Program-made: the position numbers and the translations under genes
From: an uncultured Lachnospiraceae bacterium
Lineage (GTDB): Bacteria > Bacillota_A > Clostridia > Lachnospirales > Lachnospiraceae
Assembly: GCA_947564305.1 (NCBI GenBank)
Contig: CANOBT010000158.1
Coordinates: forward strand, 1-12,291
Length of the DNA: 12,291 nt
Direction of reading: 5' to 3'
Shown here: positions 1-7,017 of the stretch, piece after piece
How positions within the stretch are numbered: the stretch's first letter is position 1
Layout: the number at the start of each line of letters is the position of its first letter
Notes under the pieces: model-generated
Told to the model about the DNA's origin: nothing
Databases searched by the model: none
What the model saw: the letters and a program-made list of their open reading frames with translations, nothing else

Positions 1-12
1 AAACAATTAGCC

Positions 13-49
13 AAAAAGTCGGACGCTACAAGCGGTTTTCCGGCTTTTT
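13..49 (+). terminator. Intrinsic terminator of an off-window + strand gene
   Basis: The arms AAAAAGTCGG (13-22) and CCGGCTTTTT (40-49) pair over 10 bp with one G-T wobble. A small inner CGC/GCG stem lies between them, and the run of T continues past the 3' arm. It probably ends transcription of a gene lying left of the window and separates that gene from the small gene that begins at 114. Confidence 0.65.
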
Positions 50-113
50 TATTTTTCCGCTTGCAATCCCGCCAAAACAGAGGTAAGCTACGACACCACT
101 AGGAGGGAAGCTT

Positions 114-425
114 ATGGCATTTGGGATAGGGACAAATTCCAATAATGGGGATGCGGGAATCGTCCGGGGGATACAGAAAGAAATCGCGTGCGAATGCTGG
201 TGCAGCGGCAAGGGGGATGTCATCCCATTGATGATAAAGCTCATGGATGAGGACGGAGAGATGCAGGTCATCCGGGATATCATGGTACATTCCAAAAAGA
301 AAAAGAGGTATGCCGGGATACCGTCCACGGAATACGACTGCACCCTGGCCGCCAACGGGAGGAATATCCGAGCGTGGCTTATCTTCTACCAGACGGAAGG
401 ACGGTGGGTGCTGAATTTCAGGTGA
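114..425 (+). CDS. Small conserved-looking protein of unknown function (103 aa)
   Basis: This is the only convincing plus-strand gene. A perfect AGGAGG at 101-106 sits 7 nt before the ATG, which fixes the start and argues against the longer antisense frame that covers the same DNA. The product has no signal peptide or membrane segment, so it is probably cytoplasmic. It has a Cys-containing segment (ACECWCSGKG, about residues 26-35), an acidic middle (MDEDGE), a basic KKKKR patch near residue 65, and a C-terminal part rich in aromatic and strand-forming residues (AWLIFYQTEGRW). I do not recognise the family. It follows a terminator and converges on the SBP gene ending at 602, so it belongs to a different transcription unit from everything else here. 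It may be the edge of a neighbouring mobile or phage-like region, but nothing in the window proves that. Confidence 0.72.
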   Translation: MAFGIGTNSNNGDAGIVRGIQKEIACECWCSGKGDVIPLMIKLMDEDGEMQVIRDIMVHSKKKKRYAGIPSTEYDCTLAANGRNIRAWLIFYQTEGRWVLNFR

Positions 426-601
426 ACCGGCACTGGACCGCTTATCCCAGATGGACATACATATCGGGAAAAGCAAAATACTTGGGAAAACTATATCTCC
501 TGCATGCGCTGTATTGCCTTATCCCCTTGGAAAGCCCACAGCGGCAGCCCTGCCCGCCGCTGGCATAAAGCTGAAGAAGACCTGTTTGCAGGGTGGCTGC
601 A

Positions 602-1915
602 CTATTTTATGGCCTCCGCCACATACATGGAAACCCTTGCCTGGATCACATCTGCTGTTTCCTCCAGGCTCTTGACCCCGCTGAAATAATTCCCAGCCTC
701 GTCCAGAAAAATCTGGTAGATCCTTTGGTCCGTCTGGCTACAGGCACAGGCGCCCTCCACTAAGCCAAGCAGCTGATCCGCCTGCTCCCGGGTAATGCTG
801 TAAATATCCAGCGGCTCCTCCCCCTCTATGATTACCTGGTGTTTCGCCACCGGATGCCTCACGCCGTTTTCATCCGTCCCATATTCGGTCTCCATGGCAT
901 CCGCAAGCTGCTCCTCCAGGACACTCCGACGGACCGGGAAACCGGAAGGCAGTTCCCGTTGGGCCGGCACGTCCAGGCACTGGCGGATAAATTCCCATGC
1001 GGCATCCTTGTTTTTACTGTTCCCACTGAGCGCCAGCACAGGCCCGCAGGATTCTATCATGGTCCCGCTGCCGCTCTCCACCGGGAAACCGATAAAGGTA
1101 ACCTCCTCCCCGTTAAAGATCATTTCCTCTTCACAAATGTCATAGACGGTCCCTACCTTCACAGGCATCAGTAAGGCTTTGTCTTCCAAAAAGGCATCCT
1201 GCACGGAAAAATCCTCCCCAATCTCCAGGTGGCCGGAAAAGCTGTTGCAAAATTCCAGCACTTTACGGAATTCTTCCCCGTCAAAGGTGCATTTCCCGGC
1301 TTCCCAGTCAATATAATACTCCATGCTGCCTGTAAGGATAGTCCCGAAGACATCTGCCTTGAAAGCTCCCGGATACAGGAGCCGCCCCTTCCCCTGCCCC
1401 CGGTAACATTCCATCATTTCCCCGATGGTCCAGCTGCTCCTGTTCCCCAGGTTCTCCGTCCTCCCCACAAAGCTTTTCAGCATAAAACCCAGTGGTATGG
1501 CATACAGCCCCTCCTCATAGGAAAACGCTGACAGGATATTTTCGTAACAAGCCGTCCTGCCCTCTTCCCCCAGGCAGGCAGACAAATCCTCTGTATATTT
1601 CCCTACGATATCGCTGGTGGTATACCCGTCCCCGAAATCAATCAGATCCGGCCCGTTTCCCGAAACGATTTCCCTCTGCAGCCGGAGCACGCCGTCCTCC
1701 TCCGGCTTTTCCGATCTTACATACTGCTCTATTTCAATTCTGTAGCCTTCCTGTAACTGATTATACAGGTCAACCTGTTTCTGAAGATAGGGATCCTGGC
1801 CAAATACCGCCAGCACCAAAACAACCGACCCCTGTTCCCCCTGCCCGGTTCCGCTCCTGCCGCAGGAGGACAGCCCTACCGCCAATATCAAAAATATACA
1901 TAGGATTTTCTTCAT
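602..1915 (-). CDS. Extracellular solute-binding lipoprotein, family 1-like (unit 3 SBP)
   Basis: This 437-residue protein begins with a lipoprotein signal peptide (MKKILCIFLILAVGLSSC) whose LSSC lipobox puts the lipidated Cys at 18. It should be anchored to the outer face of the membrane. The rest resembles family 1 extracellular solute-binding proteins, which deliver sugars or other ligands to ABC importers: EGYRIEI near residue 57, LQREIVSGNGPDL, EEGLYAIPLGF, GNRSSWTIGEM, YYIDWEAGKCTFDGEEFR, and a hinge-like TFIGFPV. These blocks recur almost in register in the SBP at 3995-5296, so the two are paralogues. The start is MKK. The upstream GGGTGGG is a mediocre ribosome binding site 45 nt after the stop of the propeller lipoprotein, with which it must form an operon. 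No permease or ATPase gene adjoins it, so a transport role is not assured. Confidence 0.88.
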   Translation of the reverse strand: MKKILCIFLILAVGLSSCGRSGTGQGEQGSVVLVLAVFGQDPYLQKQVDLYNQLQEGYRIEIEQYVRSEKPEEDGVLRLQREIVSGNGPDLIDFGDGYTTSDIVGKYTEDLSACLGEEGRTACYENILSAFSYEEGLYAIPLGFMLKSFVGRTENLGNRSSWTIGEMMECYRGQGKGRLLYPGAFKADVFGTILTGSMEYYIDWEAGKCTFDGEEFRKVLEFCNSFSGHLEIGEDFSVQDAFLEDKALLMPVKVGTVYDICEEEMIFNGEEVTFIGFPVESGSGTMIESCGPVLALSGNSKNKDAAWEFIRQCLDVPAQRELPSGFPVRRSVLEEQLADAMETEYGTDENGVRHPVAKHQVIIEGEEPLDIYSITREQADQLLGLVEGACACSQTDQRIYQIFLDEAGNYFSGVKSLEETADVIQARVSMYVAEAIK

Positions 1916-1937
1916 CTTTTGCCCACCCGTTATTCCA

Positions 1938-1953
1938 TTGGAAAATTTTCCAA
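1938..1953. repeat. 16-bp perfect palindrome between lipoprotein genes
   Basis: TTGGAAAATTTTCCAA is fully self-complementary. It lies in the 45-nt gap between the unit 3 propeller and SBP genes, about 22 nt before the SBP start codon. It could be an operator, an mRNA processing hairpin, or chance in an AT-rich spacer. The matching gap in unit 2 does not exist because those genes overlap. Confidence 0.5.
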
Positions 1954-1960
1954 CTATTGG

Positions 1961-3037
1961 TTACCTGCCAGCCGGAATATAGTACAAAACAGTGCCTCCT
2001 TCCATCTGGCTCAGGATACATACCCTCCCGTCCGCCAGGATGCCATACCCTCCGATTTTTTCCCCTGCCACGGGCATCTGCGCACCCGCTATCCTGGTTT
2101 CCACACTGCCGTCAGAATCCCGGACTGCAAAAACGCCGCTGTCTTTATTCAGCAGCAGCAATTCCGTATCCGTCCCACCATAGATCCCTGCGTAAATGGC
2201 CTTCGCTTCGGGCAGTTGGTCGCTGCACAGTCGTAATTCCCCCTCTTCCAGTTTTTCCAGGATCACAGTTCCACCCTCCTGTCCGCTGGTACAGTATACG
2301 CTTCCCGATTTCCCGGTTCCGATTCCTTCTATCCAGCCGCTACATTGAATGGTTCCGCCCTGTGTGCCGTCCGGCAGAATCTGAATCAGCTGTGTCCCCT
2401 TCTCAAAATAGTAATTCCCTGCTTCATCCACTGCAAAACAGTATGGTCGGGGCTGTTCCTCTGAAAAAATGCCGGATACATCTATTTCTTTTTCCTCTTT
2501 CCCGTCGCCGCCCACGATTGTAATACAGCTTCTCTCAAAGGTAATCTGGTCGAATTCATGCCCGTCTCTCGTTACCTTCTGTACACTCATCCATAAAATA
2601 TGACAGCGCCCCTGTCCGTCCACCGCCATATTAAAAGCGCGCATATCCACACCCGGCCTCACATCCACTTCCCGGAACACATCCTCTTCCTTCCCCATAT
2701 ATCCCAGGAAAAAGTCCCCCTCCTCTTTCACACCGTAAAGCCAGAGCCGCTCACCGCCTACGGCGAACAGGGACTTTTTAAAAGGCTCCCCTGCATAGGA
2801 AACGGTTACCTCCCGGTCAGAAACATCCGCCTTTGCTGCAGGCGCTGTTTTCCCTTCCGGCATTTCCTGCGTTTCCTCCTTTTCTTCAACGGAAGTTTCC
2901 AGTCTGCTGTCTTCCCCACTGTTCTCTGAGTTAGCCGCTGTTCTACTTTCTTCTTCAGGGGAAGAAACTGCACATCCAGACAAAAGGGACAGCGCCACAA
3001 GAGCCATCCATAACTTCTCCATGAACCTTTTTTTCAT
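1961..3037 (-). CDS. Propeller-like lipoprotein paired with the SBP (unit 3)
   Basis: A 358-residue lipoprotein with signal peptide and lipobox LLSGC (Cys22), followed by a Ser/Glu/Thr-rich linker to about residue 70 that would hold the folded domain off the membrane. The folded part has repeated beta-strand blocks of the AVDGQGRCHILW, AVDEAGNYYFEK, GTGKSGSVYC and GILADGRVCIL type, about 40-50 residues apart, typical of beta-propeller sensors or scaffolds. It is a paralogue of the protein at 5293-6384; shared blocks include IDVS, G(I/L)GTG(K/R)SG.VY, ELLL and DGR(V/L)CI. It also resembles the N-terminal half of the 672-residue protein at 8220-10238. The GGGAGG ribosome binding site (3046-3051) lies 8 nt from the ATG and directly touches the T tract of the upstream terminator. 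Substrate and exact fold are inferred. Confidence 0.82.
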   Translation of the reverse strand: MKKRFMEKLWMALVALSLLSGCAVSSPEEESRTAANSENSGEDSRLETSVEEKEETQEMPEGKTAPAAKADVSDREVTVSYAGEPFKKSLFAVGGERLWLYGVKEEGDFFLGYMGKEEDVFREVDVRPGVDMRAFNMAVDGQGRCHILWMSVQKVTRDGHEFDQITFERSCITIVGGDGKEEKEIDVSGIFSEEQPRPYCFAVDEAGNYYFEKGTQLIQILPDGTQGGTIQCSGWIEGIGTGKSGSVYCTSGQEGGTVILEKLEEGELRLCSDQLPEAKAIYAGIYGGTDTELLLLNKDSGVFAVRDSDGSVETRIAGAQMPVAGEKIGGYGILADGRVCILSQMEGGTVLYYIPAGR

Positions 3038-3051
3038 CCTGTTATCCTCCC

Positions 3052-3081
3052 AAAAAGGGCGGTTGTTCAGGACAACCGCCC
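3052..3081 (-). terminator. Strong intrinsic terminator after the unit 3 SH3 gene
   Basis: GGGCGGTTGT (3057-3066) and ACAACCGCCC (3072-3081) form a perfect 10-bp stem with a 5-nt loop. On the minus strand it is followed by five T. It begins 7 nt past the SH3 gene stop and ends where the ribosome binding site of the propeller gene starts. The downstream lipoprotein pair therefore needs read-through, antitermination, or a promoter within a very small space. Confidence 0.85.
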
Positions 3082-3088
3082 ACAGGTA

Positions 3089-3409
3089 CTATTGATACAT
3101 TCGCGTATAATGGTGGTCAACATAACCATATGTCCCGGTTTTTAGTCTTCCCATATAATTATATTCCGGGTCTGATCCAAATTCGTATGGATAATATATA
3201 ATTTTTTCCCCGTCATACATAAGCTCCAAAATTGTACCGCCGGTCCATCCCTCTTTTCTCAAACGGACACCATCACCATTAATGTATCTGGTTTCGGTTT
3301 CTTCATTTACAGCTTTTGCAGCGGCTTCAGCCTGCAGCCCCGATATGGGTGCAACCAGGACGAACGCCAAAGCAAAACTGGCAAACAAATATGCTGCTCT
3401 TTTTTTCAT
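3089..3409 (-). CDS. Small secreted SH3-like protein (unit 3)
   Basis: A 106-residue exported protein. I chose the internal start (MKKRAAYLF) because GAGGGG lies about 8 nt upstream; an ATG six codons earlier lacks a ribosome binding site. A signal peptide of about 30 residues ends near LQAEAAAKA. The mature part has the hallmarks of a bacterial SH3-like domain: INGDGVRLRKE, then TILELMYDGEKIIYY, then GTYGYVDHHY. Such domains bind cell-wall peptide or sit in wall-associated proteins. It is a paralogue of the protein at 6633-6998 (shared DG.RLR, TI..LMY and YGYV). It has its own promoter and is closed by a strong terminator, so it can be made independently of the downstream lipoproteins. The ligand is unknown. 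Confidence 0.8.
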   Translation of the reverse strand: MKKRAAYLFASFALAFVLVAPISGLQAEAAAKAVNEETETRYINGDGVRLRKEGWTGGTILELMYDGEKIIYYPYEFGSDPEYNYMGRLKTGTYGYVDHHYTRMYQ

Positions 3410-3452
3410 GCCATATTCCCCTCTCATTTTATACTACAGGCCTGTTATAGCT

Positions 3453-3481
3453 ATAATATCATCTTCCCGTAAACAATTCAA
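3453..3481 (-). promoter_or_regulatory. Sigma-A-type promoter for the unit 3 SH3 gene
   Basis: On the minus strand TTGAAT (3476-3481) and TATTAT (3453-3458) are separated by exactly 17 nt, close to the TTGACA/TATAAT consensus. Transcription would start about 35-40 nt before the MKK start at 3409. Confidence 0.6.
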
Positions 3482-3555
3482 GGGACAATGTGCTTTAAAT
3501 CCAAGTAATAAGGTTTGAACATTGTTATTATACTTTCTCTCTTCCAACTGACACC

Positions 3556-3772
3556 ATTCTCCGCAATCTGCTCCACCAGCTCCCTGTCTGAGTCCCGGAA
3601 CTTCGTCTGGATGATGAACTCCCCCAGCGTTATGCGCAGAAGTATTTCCATATTCCTCGTTGGCATATTTGACTCAAAACTTGTCTCCCGGAATGCTGTC
3701 GGCCATCTTCACCCATCGGTTATCCAAGTTCATATGCAGCCCCATAGGCTGGTTAAAGTCAAGGAAAGCCCC
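3556..3772 (-). pseudogene. Remnant of an IS1182-type transposase (N-terminal region)
   Basis: Two adjoining frames carry the N-terminal signature of IS1182-family transposases. The first reads FNQPMGLHMNLDNRWVKMAD, then SIPGDKF and a stop; the family usually has SIPWDEF or similar. After a shift of frame, LLRITLGEFIIQTKF and SDRELVEQIAEN follow; the family usually reads PLRMALGSLIIQTKFGYSDRE. The similarity stops abruptly after the EN, and the catalytic DDE part is absent, so no active transposase is made. The piece lies between a broken agrB and the promoter of unit 3. This suggests that IS insertion and later deletion shaped the boundary between two cassettes. Confidence 0.8.
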
Positions 3773-3773
3773 T

Positions 3774-3985
3774 TCACTTTCCTACTATCAAAAGCATACC
3801 AGAAGCGACCACTGCCAATGAGACGGACAATGCACACTGCCCATATCCCAACACCTGAGCAACTAAATACAGCGCGATTGTGATTACCATTGCCTGATGC
3901 AGCTTCTTTTTTAAATATGCTGATTCTTCACTGCTCACTCATTTCAATTCCAGGGTGCTTTCCCGGAAGGACTCTTTCCACACCT
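3774..3985 (-). pseudogene. Truncated, frameshifted agrB remnant (C-terminal part)
   Basis: Directly after the SBP stop, one frame reads GKHPGIEMSEQ and stops. One base over, an open stretch of 54 codons from a GTG at 3938 reads EESAYLKKKLHQAMVITIAL and continues through two hydrophobic stretches, ending LLIVGK. This order (a conserved P/N-containing loop, a polar KKK helix, then two membrane segments) is that of the C-terminal third of AgrB, the membrane peptidase that processes AgrD. It also parallels the clearer remnant at 7945-8238 (LAPVENANKHLEQVEYL, RRR, LLLEGSLYAAAV). The N-terminal half with the catalytic His and Cys is missing. A functional small membrane protein cannot be excluded, but no good ribosome binding site is visible. 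Confidence 0.55.
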
Positions 3986-3994
3986 GTAGATAAT

Positions 3995-5296
3995 TTACAT
4001 CCGCTCTGCCACATACAATGATGCCCTCCGCTGTATCACGTCAACAGCTTCCTCCAATGTCTTATCCCCGGCAAAATAACTCTGCGCTTCTTCCTGCAGG
4101 GCATAGTACAGGGTGTAGTCAATGGCATCGTTTAAGCTTGCTGTATCTATCAACCGCAGAAGCTGCTCCTTTTCTTCCATATAATAGATTTCAATGGATT
4201 CTTCTCCCTCAAAGAGAATTTCCGATTTTACTACGGGTGTTTCATTTCCGTCCGCATCAACAGCATAATCCATGTTTCCTGCCTCTTCCAGCATATGCTC
4301 CAGCACATCCCTCCGCAACGGCAGGCAGCGGTTCAGTTTTTCAGCCTGATAGCCCGGCGCCAGGAACTGTGCAATGAATTCCCATGACATATCTTTATAT
4401 TCGGAAGCGGCGCCGATTGCCAGAACCAGAGAGGAAGGCTGTATCACCGTCCCATATCCTCCGCCAACCGGAAAGCCCACATAAGCAATCTCGTCTGTGG
4501 CCAGAATCCTGCCTGCACGGCAGATATCATAAATCCCGCTGACAGAAATCGGATAAAGAAGAGTTTTTCCCTCTGCAAACAGCGTCTTCGGGCTATAATC
4601 CTCCGTAATCCGCAGCATGTCCGGAAATGTATTGGAAAATTCCAGAATATCCCGGAATTCCCCGCTGTCAAAACTGCACCTTCCCTTCTCCCAGTCAATA
4701 AAGTATTCCATATTGTGGCTGAAAATCCTCCAGAACACATCCTCTTTTGTCTCGCCGGGATATAGGATAATGTCTTCTTCCCGCTCCGTGTAAACCTGTA
4801 TCATTTCCTGAATGCTCCATCTCTCCCGATTACCCACCATGTCCTGCCTCCCGGCAAATGTACTCAGTGAAAAACCTACGGGAATGGCATACAGCCCTCC
4901 GTCCATGAAAAACGATTCCAGGATATTGGAAAAATAAACTGATTGCCAGTCTTCCGGCAGATAATCCAGCAGGTTTTCTGTATAATGCCCCAGGCAATAG
5001 TTTGATGCATAATGAGAGCCATAGTTGACAAGGTCAGGTCCGCTGCCTGCAGCAATCTCCCTTTGCAGCTTCTCAATCCGGTCGTCCCTGTCAGCGTCAT
5101 CCTGCCCGTATATCTGTATCTCTATCCGGTATCCCTCATGGGTCTCATTGAAAAGCTTCACCTGCTCTGTCAGTTCACGGCTCTCTTCAAAGGAAACAAG
5201 CGTCAATGAAACGGTTTCCCCCGAAGCGCTTTCCTCTCCTGAACTGCAGGAGCAAAGCATAAGAACCGTTCCCAATAATAACAGCAGCTTTTTCAT
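3995..5296 (-). CDS. Extracellular solute-binding lipoprotein, family 1-like (unit 2 SBP)
   Basis: A 433-residue lipoprotein. I chose the MKKLLLLLG start because its ATG overlaps the TGA of the upstream propeller gene in the classic ATGA arrangement, with AAGGGA as ribosome binding site; a longer start 8 codons upstream gives a poor signal peptide. The lipobox is LCSC, with Cys17. The body matches its paralogue at 602-1915 block by block: EGYRIEIQIY, KLQREIAAGSGPDLVNYG, GGLYAIPVGFSLSTFAGR, GNRERWSIQEM, MEYFIDWEKGRCSFDSGEFR, AYVGFPVGGGYGT and WEFIAQFL. The C-terminal ~110 residues (LPLRRDVLE to ASLYVAERM) are intact, unlike in the 672-residue protein. Family members bind sugars, oligosaccharides or peptides for ABC import, but no permease gene is nearby. 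The pair with the overlapping propeller gene is likely translationally coupled. Confidence 0.89.
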   Translation of the reverse strand: MKKLLLLLGTVLMLCSCSSGEESASGETVSLTLVSFEESRELTEQVKLFNETHEGYRIEIQIYGQDDADRDDRIEKLQREIAAGSGPDLVNYGSHYASNYCLGHYTENLLDYLPEDWQSVYFSNILESFFMDGGLYAIPVGFSLSTFAGRQDMVGNRERWSIQEMIQVYTEREEDIILYPGETKEDVFWRIFSHNMEYFIDWEKGRCSFDSGEFRDILEFSNTFPDMLRITEDYSPKTLFAEGKTLLYPISVSGIYDICRAGRILATDEIAYVGFPVGGGYGTVIQPSSLVLAIGAASEYKDMSWEFIAQFLAPGYQAEKLNRCLPLRRDVLEHMLEEAGNMDYAVDADGNETPVVKSEILFEGEESIEIYYMEEKEQLLRLIDTASLNDAIDYTLYYALQEEAQSYFAGDKTLEEAVDVIQRRASLYVAERM

Positions 5297-6384
5297 TTTT
5301 CCCTTTCTACAGGCAGGCACTCAATTGTATGCACTCCATCCCCATATCCTGTAATGCACAGCCTGCCGTCATTTAAAAAGCCAAATCCCTCTACATCCTG
5401 CCCTTTATACGGCATTTCGTCAACCGGAATTACCTGCTCCAGGTTCCCGTCTTCATATGTCCAGGCGCCATATGCTCCATTTCCCAGCAGCAGCTCACAC
5501 CGGACACCAGGGTACAGACAGTTAATGATGATCGGCATTCCCTGAAATTCTCCATTCGGGCAGGATTCTGTTTCCCCGTTTTCCGTCAGCATTACCAGAT
5601 ATTGGCCGTTCTGGCCATATGCCATGCCGTATACCTGGCCGCTCCTTCCCGTTCCCAGTCCCACGAGCCGCACGTCAATGGCGAAGTGTTCTTTCCGGCC
5701 GCCGTTACTGTCCAGCACCAGGATGCTGCCTCCTTCATTATGCATATAAAAAATATAATAGCTTCCGTCAGCCCCTATCGTCATACATAAGTCGAAGATG
5801 TCAGCCTCATCTTTCACATCCGAAACGTCGATTCTGCTTATCGTCTGCCCGGATTTGTCCAATGCGAGAATTTCAGTCCATTCCGAATTGCCCTGTTTTG
5901 ACAGCAGCATATGCAGGTTTCCGGAATTGTCTGCACAGGCAGCCCGCACGCTTATCTCCGGTTCCAGCTCTTCTTCAAAATCCCGGACAGTGCCGTCTTC
6001 TGCTCCGACCTGGAACAGTATCGTTTTTTCCTCTTTCTTCCGCCTGCCGAAACCATAGACGCAGTCGCCTCCCATTGCCAGATTCAATTCAAAAAAAGAC
6101 CCTACATCAAACGCCGCCGTTGTTCTTTCTCTGGAAAGCACCGCTTCCTGCTCTGGCTGGCGGTCTTTGGGCAGTCCTGCATCGTCTGGCCGCCGTTCCG
6201 CAGATTGTTCCCTATTTTCCCTCTGCATTTCTACCTGACCGGAATTCTCCGGGAATTCTGCTTCAGAGCCCTCTGAATTAACAGACAGGATTGGTGCTCC
6301 CTGCCTGCCGCAGCCTACAAAGCACAGAAGTACAGCTGTCGCAAAAAAATATTTCCATAGCTGTGATAAATATTTTCTCTGCAT
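5293..6384 (-). CDS. Propeller-like lipoprotein paired with the SBP (unit 2)
   Basis: A 363-residue lipoprotein: signal peptide, lipobox FVGC (Cys25), then a long Ser/Glu/Gln/Arg-rich linker to about residue 90. The folded region has recurring strand blocks such as CADNSGNLHMLL, TIGADGSYYIFYM, GLGTGRSGQVYGMAYG and GFLNDGRLCITGYG, at about 40-50 residue steps, as in beta-propellers. It ends with VEREK, and its stop overlaps the start of the SBP gene by 4 nt, so the two are made together. AGGAG lies about 9 nt before the ATG. A terminator for the upstream SH3 gene lies about 140 nt earlier, with no clear promoter in between. It is a paralogue of 1961-3037 and of the N-terminal half of 8220-10238. 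Its ligand or partner is unknown; close cooperation with the SBP is inferred from gene overlap and from the fused version. Confidence 0.83.
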   Translation of the reverse strand: MQRKYLSQLWKYFFATAVLLCFVGCGRQGAPILSVNSEGSEAEFPENSGQVEMQRENREQSAERRPDDAGLPKDRQPEQEAVLSRERTTAAFDVGSFFELNLAMGGDCVYGFGRRKKEEKTILFQVGAEDGTVRDFEEELEPEISVRAACADNSGNLHMLLSKQGNSEWTEILALDKSGQTISRIDVSDVKDEADIFDLCMTIGADGSYYIFYMHNEGGSILVLDSNGGRKEHFAIDVRLVGLGTGRSGQVYGMAYGQNGQYLVMLTENGETESCPNGEFQGMPIIINCLYPGVRCELLLGNGAYGAWTYEDGNLEQVIPVDEMPYKGQDVEGFGFLNDGRLCITGYGDGVHTIECLPVEREK

Positions 6385-6460
6385 TCCGATTTCTCCTGCA
6401 AAAATACTCTTATTTTAAAAGCTAACATATCTTTCAATTCGTGTCCAGCACCACTCTGCC

Positions 6461-6491
6461 TTTACAGATTTCACCTGTGAATTTTTGTAAA
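6461..6491. repeat. Imperfect hairpin in the leader of the unit 2 lipoprotein pair
   Basis: TTTACA (6461-6466) pairs with TGTAAA at the other end, and TTCA pairs with TGAA around a CCTG loop, with an unpaired internal bulge. It lies between the SH3 terminator and the propeller gene, so it would be in the 5' leader of the lipoprotein mRNA. It may be regulatory or chance; no T tract follows on either strand that would make it a good terminator. Confidence 0.3.
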
Positions 6492-6522
6492 TCTTCAGAA
6501 ATTTTACCGCTTTATTAACAAT

Positions 6523-6568
6523 AAAACAGACAACCGAATAATATAACCAGTACTATTACAGTTGTCTG
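6523..6568 (-). terminator. Intrinsic terminator after the unit 2 SH3 gene
   Basis: CAGACAAC (6527-6534) pairs perfectly with GTTGTCTG (6561-6568), with AATA/TATT extending the stem inside. On the minus strand the stem is followed by TTTTATTG. It lies about 65 nt past the SH3 gene stop, in the same relative place as the terminator at 3052-3081 in unit 3. Confidence 0.72.
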
Positions 6569-6632
6569 CATTTTAGAGCAAAGATTTTTGTATCCCAAAC
6601 AAATTTTATTAGCTCTTCAACATGATTTGTGC

Positions 6633-6998
6633 TTAATCCTCAGAAATAATTACGCCTGAATCCACAAGCACCAATCCGCGATTCACATAACCATAGACAC
6701 CATCTGATCGCCTTGCATAATAAAACGTCATGGTTGATTCGTCCTCATTGATTTCAATTTCTTCATATCGGTACATTAAACCGTAAATGGTGCTTTCTGT
6801 ATTAGGTTCCGCGCGCAGCCTTGCACCATCAACAACTACTATCGCTTTTTTCCATGATGAAGAAACTGTATTGATACCAGAATCCAAATGATTGTCTGCA
6901 TATCCCGTCTCAGCAGCAGACACTGGCATAGATGCAAATAAATAACCGCTCATAAAGATAGTTAACATTAATGTAAAGTACCTAACTCGCTTGCTCAT
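6633..6998 (-). CDS. Small secreted SH3-like protein (unit 2)
   Basis: A 121-residue exported protein. I placed the start at MSKRVRYF because AAAGGAAA lies just upstream of that ATG; the ATG five codons earlier lacks a ribosome binding site. The signal peptide (FTLMLTIFMSGYLFASM) ends at PVSAA. After a short linker the SH3-like domain runs from about residue 50 to 115: IVVVDGARLRAEPNTES, TIYGLMYRYEEIEIN, then GVYGYVNRGLV. The DGxRLRxEPxxxS motif is typical of bacterial SH3 domains in wall-associated proteins. It follows the gene ending at 7018 by only 19 nt, so the two are co-transcribed. It is a paralogue of 3089-3409. Function beyond likely wall or peptide binding is unknown. Confidence 0.82.
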   Translation of the reverse strand: MSKRVRYFTLMLTIFMSGYLFASMPVSAAETGYADNHLDSGINTVSSSWKKAIVVVDGARLRAEPNTESTIYGLMYRYEEIEINEDESTMTFYYARRSDGVYGYVNRGLVLVDSGVIISED

Positions 6999-7017
6999 AT
7001 CATTTCCTTTCATATTT

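Noticed and set aside
99..476. 125-codon minus-strand frame opposite the left-edge gene
   Set aside because: The plus-strand frame has a perfect AGGAGG at the right distance; the minus frame has none and a Pro-rich shadow-like composition.
540..600. GC-rich hairpin (AGCGGC...GCCGCT) as terminator between the convergent genes
   Set aside because: The 6-bp stem has a 10-nt loop and no T tract on either strand, so it is too weak to call a terminator.
1492..2523. 343-codon open frame on the plus strand
   Set aside because: It lies antisense across two lipoprotein genes that have signal peptides, lipoboxes and paralogues. Its translation is Pro/Arg/Ser-rich and low in complexity, and no ribosome binding site precedes it.
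5619..6281. 220-codon plus-strand frame
   Set aside because: It is the antisense shadow of the unit 2 propeller lipoprotein, with Arg/Pro/Ser-rich composition and no start signals.
6385..6460. Promoter TTGAAA with TAAGAG or TAAAAT before the unit 2 propeller gene
   Set aside because: The spacing is 19 or 14 nt and the -10 match is poor, so the promoter is not supported.
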